From contig JABUQX010061535.1 of the NCBI GenBank assembly GCA_015478945.1, forward strand, positions 1 to 32,500: a stretch of 32,500 nucleotides of DNA. Direction: 5' to 3'. Shown piece after piece: positions 10,188 through 19,942 of this stretch. Position 1 is the first letter of the stretch. The number at the start of each line of letters is the position of its first letter. This DNA is from Trachelipus rathkii (lineage: Eukaryota > Arthropoda > Malacostraca > Isopoda > Trachelipodidae). Below the pieces are notes generated by a model, which was not told the DNA's origin, made no database searches, and saw only the letters and a program-made list of their open reading frames with translations. The translations under genes were made by a program, and so were the position numbers.

Positions 10188-10819
10188 ACTCCCTTTAAAT
10201 TTGTTCCAGTTTTCATTATAAATTCCTTAAATTTGTTTCATTTTTCATTATAAATTCCTTAAATTTGTTCCATTTTTCATAATAAATTCCTTAAATTTGT
10301 TACATTTTTCATTATAAATTCCTTAATTTTTTCCATTTTTCATTATAAATTCCTTAAATTTGTTCCATTTTTCATTATAAATTAATTAAATTTGTTCCAT
10401 TTTTCATTATAAATTCCTTAATTTTTTCCATTTTTCATCATAAATTCCTTAAATTTGTTCCATTTTTGATTATAAATTCTTTAAATTTGTTCCCTTTTTC
10501 ATTATAAATTCCTTAAATTTTTTGCCTTTTTTATTATAAATTCCTTAAATTTGTTCCATTTTTCATTATAAATTCCTTAAATTTTTTCCATTTTCATTAC
10601 AAATTCCTTAAATTTGTTTCCTTTTTATTATAAATTCCTTAAATTTGTTCCATTATTCATCATAAGTTCCTTAAATTTGTTCCATTTTTCATTGTAAATT
10701 CCATACATTTTATTTTCATTATATGAATTTCTTAGCTTTTTAAATTTTCATTAATAAATTTCTTAAACTTGTTCCATTTTTCATTATAAATTCCTTAAAT
10801 TTGTTCCATTTTTACTTAT
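10188..10819 (+). repeat. 32-bp AT-rich satellite, left block
   Basis: About 19 diverged tandem copies of a 32-base unit that begins AAATTCCTTAAATTTG; a clean reference copy lies at 19977-20008. Variants include ATTTTTTCC for AAATTTGTTCC and single-base indels. The block ends at 10819 exactly where homology to the neighbouring gene copy begins. The same satellite recurs inverted at 18365-19942. Confidence 0.93.
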
Positions 10820-11720
10820 TTCTGCAAGATCATTCTTATATTTTCATATTCCTCTTTCAGTTTTGTTGAGTGACCTATTGGAATCAATGCATAACTATTG
10901 CCATTGTACAATAAAACACTTCAACCTTCTCGTTGAACTATCCATAAAAAATCGCCAATCTTCTGGTCGGTATTTAGGTAACCCCATTTGGAGTTAGAGT
11001 CCAGGGATGTTTCTACAGTTTACTAGGTCTTCTTCTTCAATGAAATATGAAAGAAGTACTACCTCTCTTGTCCGAAAAAAAATTATTTTACATTCGTCCT
11101 TGAGACAGTTTTTTCACTTAGTCTAGATGCTAAAAGCTCAGAATCTTGCTTGGAGAGACTTAACTCTCGTACTAAATCATTGATCTCTTCCTGGGAGAAC
11201 TGTTGCTGTGTAGTAGTACTTTCTTCATATTCACTATCACTATCTGCAGTGTGCACAAACAAAATCCCTGGATTATCTTCTTCTCAGACAATGCTAGGTC
11301 TGGAAGTGTGAACACTGGGTTGGGGACATCGTCGGAGTGTGGTACAGGTCGCCTTGCTAAATCTAAATCCGGATTCCCAAATTTACGTTTCATGTAACGA
11401 TTGATACCTTTCACATTAACCAAACAAAAATAACAGTCACTGTGGTTATTCTTTGGCTTTGGCCATACCATAGGCACACCAAATTTTAAACCTTTTCTTC
11501 GTCCATTTTTCCACTGACGAAGATTTTCGACACACGTTTTACAGACCATATGGGGAGCCCAAGACTTATCTTGGTCACCGAGTTTCATTCCAAAGTATAC
11601 CAGAAATGCTTGCTTCACAAAGTTAGTAATATTTCTTCTTTGGTTCTCCTGGCAATATTCACCACAAATGTTGCAGAATATATTGGTGTTATTCAAACAG
11701 GCTCTTCGTGAAGTACTCAT
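10820..11720 (-). pseudogene. Copy A: 3'-truncated gene of an uncharacterised arthropod repeat-associated family
   Basis: The start codon is at 11718-11720 on the minus strand (MSTSRRACLNN), six bases downstream of a TTCTATTTTCAG that looks like a 3' splice site, so an untranslated upstream exon is possible. The first 180 or so residues are clean: FCNICGEYC and VCKTC form two C-x2-C pairs about 45 residues apart, suggesting zinc binding, followed by LRQWKNGRRKGLKFGVPMVW and DCYFCLVNVKGINRYMKRKF. A frameshift near residue 170 (PDLALSEKK) ends the frame at 11172. The next blocks, SQEEINDLVRELSLSKQDSE and IPIGHSTK, follow in other frames down to 10820, where the 32-bp satellite replaces the remaining C-terminal half. 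I recall the family as proteins of roughly 450-500 residues, present in many copies in aphids, spiders and other animals, with no assigned function. Copy B shows the missing part. Confidence 0.75.
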
Positions 11721-11838
11721 AGTGTTCTGAAAATAGAAAAAAATAAAGTACATATAAAGGTAAGCCCCTTAAAAAGAAATAAAACGATATTACTGTAAAA
11801 CATGCATTAAAAAAGATATTTGTACAAGAGTAAATCTG
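11721..11838 (-). other. 5' flank of copy A gene
   Basis: AT-rich sequence shared with the equivalent flank of copy B (14975-15092), including GGTAAGCCCCTTAAAAAG. On the minus strand it would hold the promoter or a first intron of the gene. The acceptor-like CAG next to the ATG is present here but is CAA in copy B. Confidence 0.5.
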
Positions 11839-11965
11839 GAACACCCTGTATCTCAAGAAGTAGAGCCAATCTTTTAAAACTAATGTCATTTCTGAAATCA
11901 GCACACCTGATATACAATAAATTCGAAAAAATATTCTTGGCAGCAAAAAAAATAAATTTTTTTTT
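11839..11965 (+). repeat. Left inverted arm of the GATC satellite, copy A
   Basis: It begins GAACACCCTGTATCTCAAG and continues GAGCCAATC, AAAACTAATGTCATTTC, TGAAATCAG. The reverse complement of 13011-13128 has the same words in the same order (ACCACCCTGTACCTG, GAGCCAATC, GAAAACGGAGATCATATTC, GGAATCAG), so the two stretches are imperfect inverted repeats facing each other across the satellite. Confidence 0.75.
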
Positions 11966-11977
11966 GTTGGCCAGTGT

Positions 11978-13002
11978 ATTTGATCTTTTTTTGATGGCTT
12001 TTATATCGCTTTTTGGTCGGTTTTTAATCGGATTTAGATCATTTTTGATTTCTTTTGGATCGATATTTGATCTCTTTCTGATCGGTTTTTGATCGCATTT
12101 TAATCGCTTTTTTATCGCTTGTTGGCCGGTTTTTGATAGATTTTTAATCGGTTTTTGATCACTTTTTGATCGCTTTTTGAATTCAATCTAATCTGTTTTT
12201 TGATGAGTTTTTGATCGCTTTTTAATCGGGATTTGATCGGTTTTTGATGGGTTTTTGATCAATATCTGATCGCATTTTAATCGCTCTTTGATCGCTTTTT
12301 GATCGGTTTTTGATCGTTTTTGATCGCTTTTTATCGGTATTTGATCGCTTTTTACTCGCTTTTTTTATCGCTTTTTGCTTGCTTTTTGATCGCTTTTTAA
12401 TCAGTTTTTGATTTGTTTTTGATAACTTTTTAATCGCTTTTTGATCGGTATTTGATCGGTTTTTTGATCGGTATTTGAACAATTTTTGATTGTTTTTGAT
12501 AGCTTTTTGATCGGTTTTTGATCGGTTTTTGATCGGTTTTTGATCGTTTTTTGATCGCTTTTTAATCGCTTTTTCATCGCTTTTTGATCGGTATTTGATC
12601 GGTTTATGATCAGTTTTTGATTGGTTTTTGTTAGGTTTTTGATCGGTTTGTGATCGGTATTTGATAGCTTTTTGTTCGCTTTTTGATCGCTTTTTGATCG
12701 CCTTTTGATCGCTTTTTGATTTCTTTTTGATCGCTTTTTGATCGGTATCCCTGGAAAACAAAGATTTTTGAACGTTTTTTGATCTGTTTTTGATCTGTTT
12801 TTAATCGTGTGTTTGATCGTTTTTTATCGTTTTTTGATCGTTTTAGATCGATTTTTGATCGTTTTTTGATCACCTTTTGATTATGATCGGTTTTTGATTG
12901 GTTTTTGTTCGGTATTTGATCGCTTTTTGTTCGCTTTTTAATCGGCATATGATCACTATTTGATCGCATTTTGATAGCTTTTTGATTGCTTTTTGATCGA
13001 TA
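11978..13002 (+). repeat. 11-bp GATC satellite, array A
   Basis: Roughly 90 tandem copies of an 11-base unit, consensus GATCGCTTTTT, with common variants GATCGGTTTTT, GATCGGTATTT and GATCGCATTTT. On the minus strand the unit has no stop, so it gives long lysine-rich frames (12222-12761, 12631-13044) with an 11-residue period such as SDQKAIKKRSK. These are repeat translations, not genes. An internal scar at 12746-12765 repeats the array's right-hand edge word TATCCCTGGAAAACA. Confidence 0.95.
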
Positions 13003-13010
13003 TCCCTGGA

Positions 13011-13128
13011 AAACAGATTTTGCGGCAAAACATTTGAATGTCATATTATAGGTAACTTGTTGCCCTGATTCCGAATATGATCTCCGTTTTCCAAGATTGG
13101 CTCAAGTTTTTCAGGTACAGGGTGGTCA
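13011..13128 (-). repeat. Right inverted arm of the GATC satellite, copy A
   Basis: This is the partner of 11839-11965. It runs from the array edge through GCGGCAAAACATTTGAATG and GGTAACTTGTTGCCCTGATT to TTTTTCAGGTACAGGGTGG. The outer end TACAGGGTG mirrors CACCCTGTA of the left arm. The same arm recurs at 16175-16288. Confidence 0.75.
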
Positions 13129-13281
13129 CAAAAATACATTAATAACAACAATTTATGTTAGGTTGTAACGTATTCACAAAAAAAACGAAAGATATATATA
13201 TCAAATTGTTAATGAGTAAGTACATAAAATGCAAATATGTAAAAACATTCAATTCAGTACAATGAAATCAAAATTATTGCA
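13129..13281 (-). other. 3' flank of copy B gene
   Basis: AT-rich sequence between the right arm and the gene's stop codon, including ATTTATGTTAGGTTG. The homologous flank of copy C is at 16289-16446. On the minus strand it would hold the 3' untranslated region; no clear poly(A) signal was picked out. Confidence 0.5.
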
Positions 13282-14974
13282 TTACAAATCGCTGTCTATA
13301 TGATTGTCTTCTGTGTGCAGAATGTGACAATCACGTTGAAGGCTCCAACAATAGTCTGCCATCATATGTGTATCCCATCTTCCTTGGTATCTTTCTTCCA
13401 TCACCTTGATATCTTGATGGAATCTCTCCCCTTGTTCCTCACTATAACATCTTAGATTATTTGGAAACCGATCTAAGTGAATATGTAGAAAGTGAACTTT
13501 TATGCTCATATTAGCATTCAAATTTTTGAAGTCTGAAAGCATTTTCTGTACGAGTTCTACATAGTTGGCAGATTTATGGTTGCTCAAAAAGTTCTGAACA
13601 ACCAAGACAAAACTTTTTCAGGCAGATGCTTCAATATCAGTCATGGAATATATGAAATTGTCATCCTTGATGATTTGGGGAATCTTTGAGGGGCGCAAAG
13701 ATTCCACTAAAGTTCTCTTTATTACGCCACCCTGGGAAAAAATCTGCAATATATTTTGAAACATTCGAAGGCAGTTGTCTAGGGCCCTAACAAATTTCTT
13801 TCATCAAGTCCTAGTTTGATGTTGAGGAGTGGTGGAAAAATAATTTTTCACCTGTCAACCAGGGGTTCGTTAATGATATTTGATGCACCTACAGTCATAT
13901 TTTCCCTAGCAGGCCATACAACTTTTTCCCAGTGGTCTTCTTTAGCCCTACTATCCCACAAGTATTTGAAACAAGGGTACTTAGTATATCCGCTTTGCTG
14001 CCCAAGTAATATGTTGACCATCTTCAAATCAACGCATATAGACCACTGGCGTTCATTATATCTAAGCTTCTGCAAGATCATTCTTATATTTTCATATTCC
14101 TCATTCAGTTTTGTTGAGTGACCTATTGGAATCAATGCATAACTATTGCCATTGTACAATAAAACACACTTCAACATTCTCGTTGAATTATTCATAAACA
14201 ATCGCCAATCTTCTTGTGGGTATTGAGGTAACCCCCTTTGGAGTAGGAGTTCAGGGATGTTCCTACAGTATACTAGGTCTTCTTCTTCAATGAATTATGA
14301 AAGAAGTACTACCTTTCTTGTCGGAAAAAAGTTATTTTACATATGGCCTTAAGACAGTTCTTTTCACTTAGTCTAGATGCTAAAAGCTCAGAATCTTGCT
14401 TGGAGAGACTTAACTCTCGTACTAAATCATTGATCTCTTCCTGGGAGAACTGTTGCTGTGTAGAAGTACTTTCTTCATATTCACTACTACTATCTGCACG
14501 TGTGCACACCAAATCCTGAATATCTTCTTCATCAGACAAGGCTAGGTGTGGGAGTGTAATGAACACTGGGATTGGGACATCGTCGGAGTGTAGTACAGGT
14601 CGCCTTGCTGGTTCCAAATCCGGATACTCAAATTTACGTTTCATGTAACGATTGATACCTTTCACATTAACCAAACAAAAATAACAGTCACTGTGGTTAT
14701 TCTTTGGCTTTGGCCATACCATCAAGGCACACCAAATTTTAACCTTTTTCTCGTCAACGGTAAGTCTTCCCGTCTAGCTCTGTCACACACTTTTACCAGA
14801 CCATATGGGGAGCCTAAGACTTATCTTGGTCTCCGAGTTTCATTCCGGAGTATAGCGATATGCTTGCTTCACAAAGTTAGTAATATTTCTTTTTTGGTTC
14901 TCCTGGCATATTCACCCCAGATGTAGCAGAATTCATTGGGGTTATTCAAACAGGCCTCTTCGTAAAGTACTCAT
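13282..14974 (-). pseudogene. Copy B: full-span but frameshifted gene of the same family
   Basis: This copy covers the whole protein, from a start at 14972-14974 to a TAA at 13282-13284, but no single frame is open throughout. The first 80 codons are broken. 14309-14725 gives MVWPKPKNNHSDCYFC through SQEEINDLVRELSLSKQDSE to ICKITFFRQER. 13848-14201 gives MLKCVLLYNGNSYALIPIGH, then ICVDLKMVNILLGQQSGYTK, then WDSRAKEDHW and NIINEPLVDR. 13282-13605 gives SIKVHFLHIHLDRFPNN, EEQGERFHQDIKVMEERYQG and MMADYCWSLQRDCH before the stop. The order matches my memory of intact family members. The VDLK, HI-K-LG and SEEQGERFHQ blocks are spaced like a D-D-E arrangement, which hints at an RNase H-like transposase core, but this is inference. 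At least three frameshifts are needed to join the parts. Whether they are mutations or assembly errors cannot be told here. Confidence 0.75.
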
Positions 14975-15092
14975 AGTGTTTTGAAAATAGAAAATAATAA
15001 AGTATATATAAAGGTAAGCCCCTTAAAAAGAAATAAAACGTTATTACTGTAAAATATGCATTAAAAAAGATATTTGTATAAGAGTAAATCTG
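14975..15092 (-). other. 5' flank of copy B gene
   Basis: Nearly identical to the copy A flank, with the shared GGTAAGCCCCTTAAAAAG. The acceptor-like TTTTCAG of copy A reads TTTTCAA here, six bases before the ATG, so any splice site at that place is lost. Confidence 0.5.
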
Positions 15093-15184
15093 GAACACCC
15101 TGTATCTCAAGAAGTAAAGCCAATCTTGGAAAACTAATGTCATTTCTGAAATCAGCACACCCGCTATACTATAAATTCGATAAA
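15093..15184 (+). repeat. Left inverted arm of the GATC satellite, copy B
   Basis: Near-identical to 11839-11930, starting GAACACCCTGTATCTCAAG. It keeps AATCTTGGAAAACTAATG, which is closer to the right arm's reverse complement than copy A is at this place. It joins the satellite slightly earlier than in copy A. Confidence 0.75.
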
Positions 15185-16165
15185 ATATTTGATCGCATTT
15201 TGATAGCTTTTATATCGCTTTTTGATCGGTTTTTGATCTGGTTTAGATCATTTTTGATTTCTTTTTGATTGATATTTGATCTCTTTCTGATCGGTTTTTG
15301 ATCGCATTTTGATCGCATTTTTATCGCTTTTTGATCGCTTTTTGGTCGGTTTTTGATCGTTTTTTAATCGGTTTTTGATCACTTTTTGATCGCTTTTTGC
15401 TTTCATTCTAATTGGTTTTTTGATCGGTTTTTGATCGCTTTTTAATCGGAATATGATCGGTTTTTGATAGGGTTTTGATCCCTTTCTGATCGCTTTTTTA
15501 TCGCTTTTTAATCTCTCTTTGATCGCTTTTTGATCGGTTTTTGATCGTTTTTGATCGCTTTTTATCGGTATTTGATCGCTTTTTGTTCGCTCTTTGATCG
15601 CTTTTTAATCAGTTTTTGATCTGTTTTTGATCATTTCTTGATCGCTTTTTGATCGGTATTTGATCACTGTTTGATCGCTTTTTGATCGATATTTGAACAC
15701 TTTTTGATAGTTTTTGATAGCTTTTTGATCGCTTTTTGATCGGTTTTTGATCGCTTTTTGATCGCTTTTTATTCGCTTTTTCATCGCTTTTTGATCAGTA
15801 TTTGATCGGTTTTTGATCAGTTTTTGATTGGTTTTTGATAGGTTTTTGATCGGTTTGTGATCGGTATTTGATCGCTTTTTGTTCGCTTTTTGATCGCTTT
15901 TTGATCGCTTTTCGCTCTTTAATCGGTATTTTTTTCGATTTTTAAACGATTTTGATGTTTTTTGATAGGGTTTTAAACCGTGTGTTTTGATCGTTTTTTG
16001 GATCGTTTTTTTGATCGTTTAGATCGATTTGATCGTTTTTTGATCACTTTTTGATTATGATCGGTTTTTGATTGGTTTTTGTTCGGTATTTGATCGCTTT
16101 TTGATCGCATTTGATCGGCATATGATCACTATTTTGATCGCAATTTTGATAGCTTTTAGATTGCT
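15185..16165 (+). repeat. 11-bp GATC satellite, array B
   Basis: About 88 copies of the GATCGCTTTTT unit. Diagnostic variants occur in the same order as in array A: ATATCGCTTTTT, then TTTAGATCATTTTTG, then GATCTCTTTCTGATCGG at the left, and GATTATGATCGG, then GGCATATGATCACTATT at the right. The array was therefore duplicated as a block with its cassette. Confidence 0.95.
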
Positions 16166-16174
16166 TTTTTGATT

Positions 16175-16288
16175 GCGATAAAACATTTGAAGGTCATTTT
16201 ATAGTAACTTGTTGCCCTGATGCCCGAATATGACCTCCCGTTTTCCTAGAATTGGCTCTAGTTTTTCCAGGTACAGGGTGGCCACAAA
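16175..16288 (-). repeat. Right inverted arm of the GATC satellite, copy B
   Basis: Matches 13011-13128 with many single-base insertions, for example GACCTCCCG for GATCTCCG and TTTTTCCAGG for TTTTTCAGG. The outer end is GTACAGGGTGGCCAC. Confidence 0.7.
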
Positions 16289-16446
16289 ATACATTAATAA
16301 CTACAATTTATGTTAGGTTGTTTAACGTAATTCCACAAAAAAAAAACACACGAAAAATATATTTATCAAATTGTTAATGAGTAAGTACATAAAATGCTAA
16401 TAGGTCAAAACATTTAATTCAGTACAATGAAATCCCAATTAATGCA
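16289..16446 (-). other. 3' flank of copy C gene
   Basis: Homologous to 13129-13281, with extra A residues in the homopolymer near 16337 and other small indels. No additional feature is seen. Confidence 0.5.
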
Positions 16447-18182
16447 TTACAAATCGCTGTATATATGATTGTCTTCTGTGTGCAGAATGTGGACAATCAC
16501 GTTGAAGGCTCCAGACAAAAGTCTACCATCATATGTGTATCTTTCTCCTTGGTATCTTTCTTCCATCAACTTGATATCTTGATGGAACCTTTCCCTTGTT
16601 CCTCACTATAACATACTAGATTATCCGGAAACCGATCTAAAGTGACCATGTGAAAGTAAACCTTTATGCTGCATATTGCATTCAATTTTTGAGTCTGAAA
16701 AGCATTATTCTGTAACGAGTTCTACATAGTTTTGCAGATTTATGGTTTACCCAAAAGTTCTGAACAGCCAAGACAAAAAACTTTTTCAGGCAGATGCTTC
16801 AAAATCAGTCATTTAATTTATGAAATGGTAATTAACTTTCTTGATTGTGATTGTTGGGTAGCCGTTTATTTTTAGCTTTGAAGTTCTCCATACATTAAAC
16901 CCTGAAAAATCGTGCAAATATATTTGAAACAATTCACCATCTTTTGTCTAGGCCCTAACAAATTGTCCTTCATCAGTCCTAGTTTGATGTGGAATGGTGG
17001 GAAAATATTATTCCTCTGTCAAGCAGTGGTTCGTTAATGATATTTGATGCACCTACAGTCATATTTTCCCTAGCAGGCCATAAAACTTTTTGATAGTGGT
17101 CTTCTTTAGCCCTACTATCCCACAAGCATATGAAACTAGAGAACCTTAGTATGTCCGCCTTTGCTGCCCAAGTTAATGATGATGACGCAATCTTCAAATC
17201 AAAGCAATATAGGACCACATGGCGTTCATTATATCTTAGCTTCTGCAAGATCATTCTTATGTTTTCATATTCCTCATTCAGTTTTGTTGAGTGACCTATT
17301 GGAATCAATGCATAACTATTGCATTGTACAATAAAACACACTTTAACATTCTCGTTAAACTATTCATAACAATCGCCAATCTTCTGGTCGGTATTGAGGT
17401 AACCCCATTTGGAGTAGGTATCCAGGGATGTTCCTAACAAGTAAAATCTAAGGTCCTTCTTCTTCAATAAAATTTGGAGAAAATCTTATAACGGTCCGAA
17501 AAAGGTTATTTTACATTCGGGCCTTGAGACAGTTCTTTTCACTTAGGTTATAGTTGCTAAAAGCTCAGAATCTTGCTTGGAGAGACTTAACTCTCGTACT
17601 AAATCATTTTATCTCTTCCTTGGAGTAACTGTTGCTGTGTAGAAAGTACTTTCTTTCAATATTCACTCTATATCTGCAGCGGGTGTGCACACCAAATCCC
17701 TGAATATCTTTCCTTCATCAGACAATGCTAGGTCTGGGAGTGTAGTGAACACTGGGATGGGGACATCGTCCCGGAGTGTAGTAGAGGTCGCCTTTGCTGA
17801 TTCCAATCCGGATACTCAAATTTAACGTTTCATGTAACGATTGATATCTTTCACAATTAACCAATAACTAAACGAAACAGTCACTTGGTTATTTCTTTGG
17901 CTTGGCCAATACCAAGCCCAGCACCAAATTTTAAACTTTTTTTTCGTCCCTTTTTTCTACACTGACGTAAATTTTCGACACACGTTTTACATGACCATAA
18001 TGGGGATGCTCTAATGAACTTATTCTTGGTTCTCTTCGAGTTTCCATTCCAAAGTATGATCCAGACTATGGCTTAGCTCACAAAGTTACGTAATATTTTC
18101 TTATTTTGATTCTCCTGGCAATTGTCACCACAGATGTAAAGCAGAATTACATTGGGGTTATTGCAAACCAGGCCCTCTCTTT
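16447..18182 (-). pseudogene. Copy C: heavily degraded gene of the same family
   Basis: The homologous stop lies at 16447-16449. The best open frame, 16979-17341, gives CNSYALIPIGHSTKLNEEY, KLRYNERH, then a damaged stretch where the VDLKMVN block should be, then WDSRAKEDHY, NIINEPLLDR. Toward the 3' end the HLDRFP and EEQGERFHQ blocks are recognisable only after skipping indels. Toward the 5' end the DLV and C-x2-C blocks are likewise broken and the initiator ATG is lost around 18180, where the sequence turns into TTATTATTATATA. Indels occur every few tens of bases and are often single extra bases in short homopolymers. This is either the oldest copy or a stretch of poor consensus quality. 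Confidence 0.7.
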
Positions 18183-18364
18183 TATTATTATATATTATAT
18201 AAGTAAATCCCATAATTATCACTATTTATATACGTTATACTATTTATATAATATGCTTAAAAAGATAATTGGTATAAGGAGTAAATATCTGGAACTATTA
18301 TCCCTGTATCGTCAAGAAGTAGAGCCAATCCTTTTTAAAGGCCAAATTGTATGGAAATTAATAA
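18183..18364. other. Decayed cassette flank and partial left arm, copy C
   Basis: It begins with an AT-rich patch absent from copies A and B, then resumes their flank at ATGCTTAAAAAGATAATTG and the arm at GGAACTATTATCCCTGTATC and GTCAAGAAGTAGAGCCAATC. Homology stops near 18345, before any GATC satellite, and the 32-bp satellite follows instead. The plus frames at 18106-18384 and 18576-18758 are chance. Confidence 0.55.
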
Positions 18365-19942
18365 TAACATATTTAAATAAATGAAAAATGGAACAAATTT
18401 AAAGAATTTATAATGAAAATGGAATAAATTTAAAGTAAATTTTATAATGAAAATGGAACAAATTTAAGGAAACTAAAATACAAGAAATGAAAAAAAATTT
18501 AAGGAATTTAATAGATGAAAAATACAATTTTAGTTAGGAAATTGTATAATAAAAAATGAACAATTTAGGCAATTTATGATAAAAAATGTAAAAAATTTAA
18601 GTAATTTTATAGGAAATGAAGACAAAGTTAAGAAATTTATAATGAACAAACCCTTCAAAATTTTTCACAAATTTTATAAAAATGAAAAAGGGAAAAAAAT
18701 TAGGAATAAAAGGAATAAGGGAATAAGGGCTTTAATAATGAAAATGGAACAAATTTAATGGAATTTAGAAATGAAAAATGGAACAAATTTTAGGAATATA
18801 TATAATGAAAAATGGAACAAATTTAAGGAATTTATAATAAAAAATGGAACAAATTTAAGGAATTTATTATAACAATTTATAAGGAAAAATGGAACAAATT
18901 TAAGGAAAATTTAATAAATGAAAATGGAATAAATTTAAGGAAATTTATAAATTCTTTAAATTTGTTCCATTTTTCATAATAGGAATTTATAATGAAAAAT
19001 GGAACAAATTTAAGAAATTTATAATGAAAATGGAACAAATTTAAGGAATTTATAATGAAAAATGGAACAAATTTAAGGAATTTATAATGAAAAATGGAAC
19101 AAATTTAAGGAATTTATAATGAAAAATGGAACAAATTTAAGGAATTTATAATGAAAAATGGAACAAATTTAAGGAATTTATAATGAAAAATGGAACAAAT
19201 TTAAGGAATTTTTAATAAAAAATGGAACAAATTTAAGCAATTTAAAATGAAAAATGGAACAAATATAAGGAATTTATAATGAAAAATCGAACAAATTTAA
19301 GCAATTTATAAACAAAAATAGAACAAATTTAAGCAATTTATAATAAAAATGGACAACAATAATTAATATGAAAAATGGAACAAATTTAAGTAATTTATAA
19401 TGGAAAATGGAACAAATTTAAGGAATTTAAAATGAAATTGGAACAAATTTAAGGAATTTTATATAAAAAATGAAACAATTTAAGGAATTTATAATGAAAA
19501 CAACAATTAAGCATTTATAAATGAAAATGAAACATTAAGTAATTTATAATGAAAAATTGAACAAATTTTAGCAATTTTTAATGAAAAATGAAACAAATTT
19601 AATGAATTTATAATGAAAAATGTAACAAATTTAAGATTAAAATAATAAATTGAACAAATTTAAGCAATTTATAATGAAAAATGAAACTAATTTAAGAAAT
19701 TTATAATGAAAAATGGAACAAATTTAAGGAATTTTTAATAAAAAATGGAACAGGGTTAGTTAATTTATAATGAAAAATGGAACAAATTTAAGCAATTTAT
19801 AATGAAAAATGGAACAAATTTAAGCAATTTTAATGAAAAATGGAACAAATTTAAGGAATTTGTAATCAAAAATGGAACAAATTTAAGCAATTTATAATGA
19901 AAAATGGAACAAATTTAAGGAATTTAAAATAAAAAATGGAAC
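18365..19942 (-). repeat. 32-bp AT-rich satellite, large block in inverted orientation
   Basis: About 50 copies of the unit also found at 10188-10819, here on the opposite strand (GGAACAAATTTAAGGAATTT). Copies at 19007-19205 are nearly perfect; those at 18365-18760 and 19310-19640 are diverged with many indels. A short internal inversion lies at about 18950-18986. Confidence 0.95.

Noticed and set aside
11820..12092. Plus-strand frames 11820-12092 and 15074-15268
   Set aside because: They cross from the inverted arm into the GATC satellite, are duplicated only because the cassette is, and encode mostly repeat-derived Phe/Leu/Ile.
12222..13044. Lysine-rich frames of 179 and 137 codons with an 11-residue period
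   Set aside because: An 11-base unit without stops on one strand must give an 11-residue repeat in every frame. Nothing besides the repeat supports coding. The same holds for 22546-22974.
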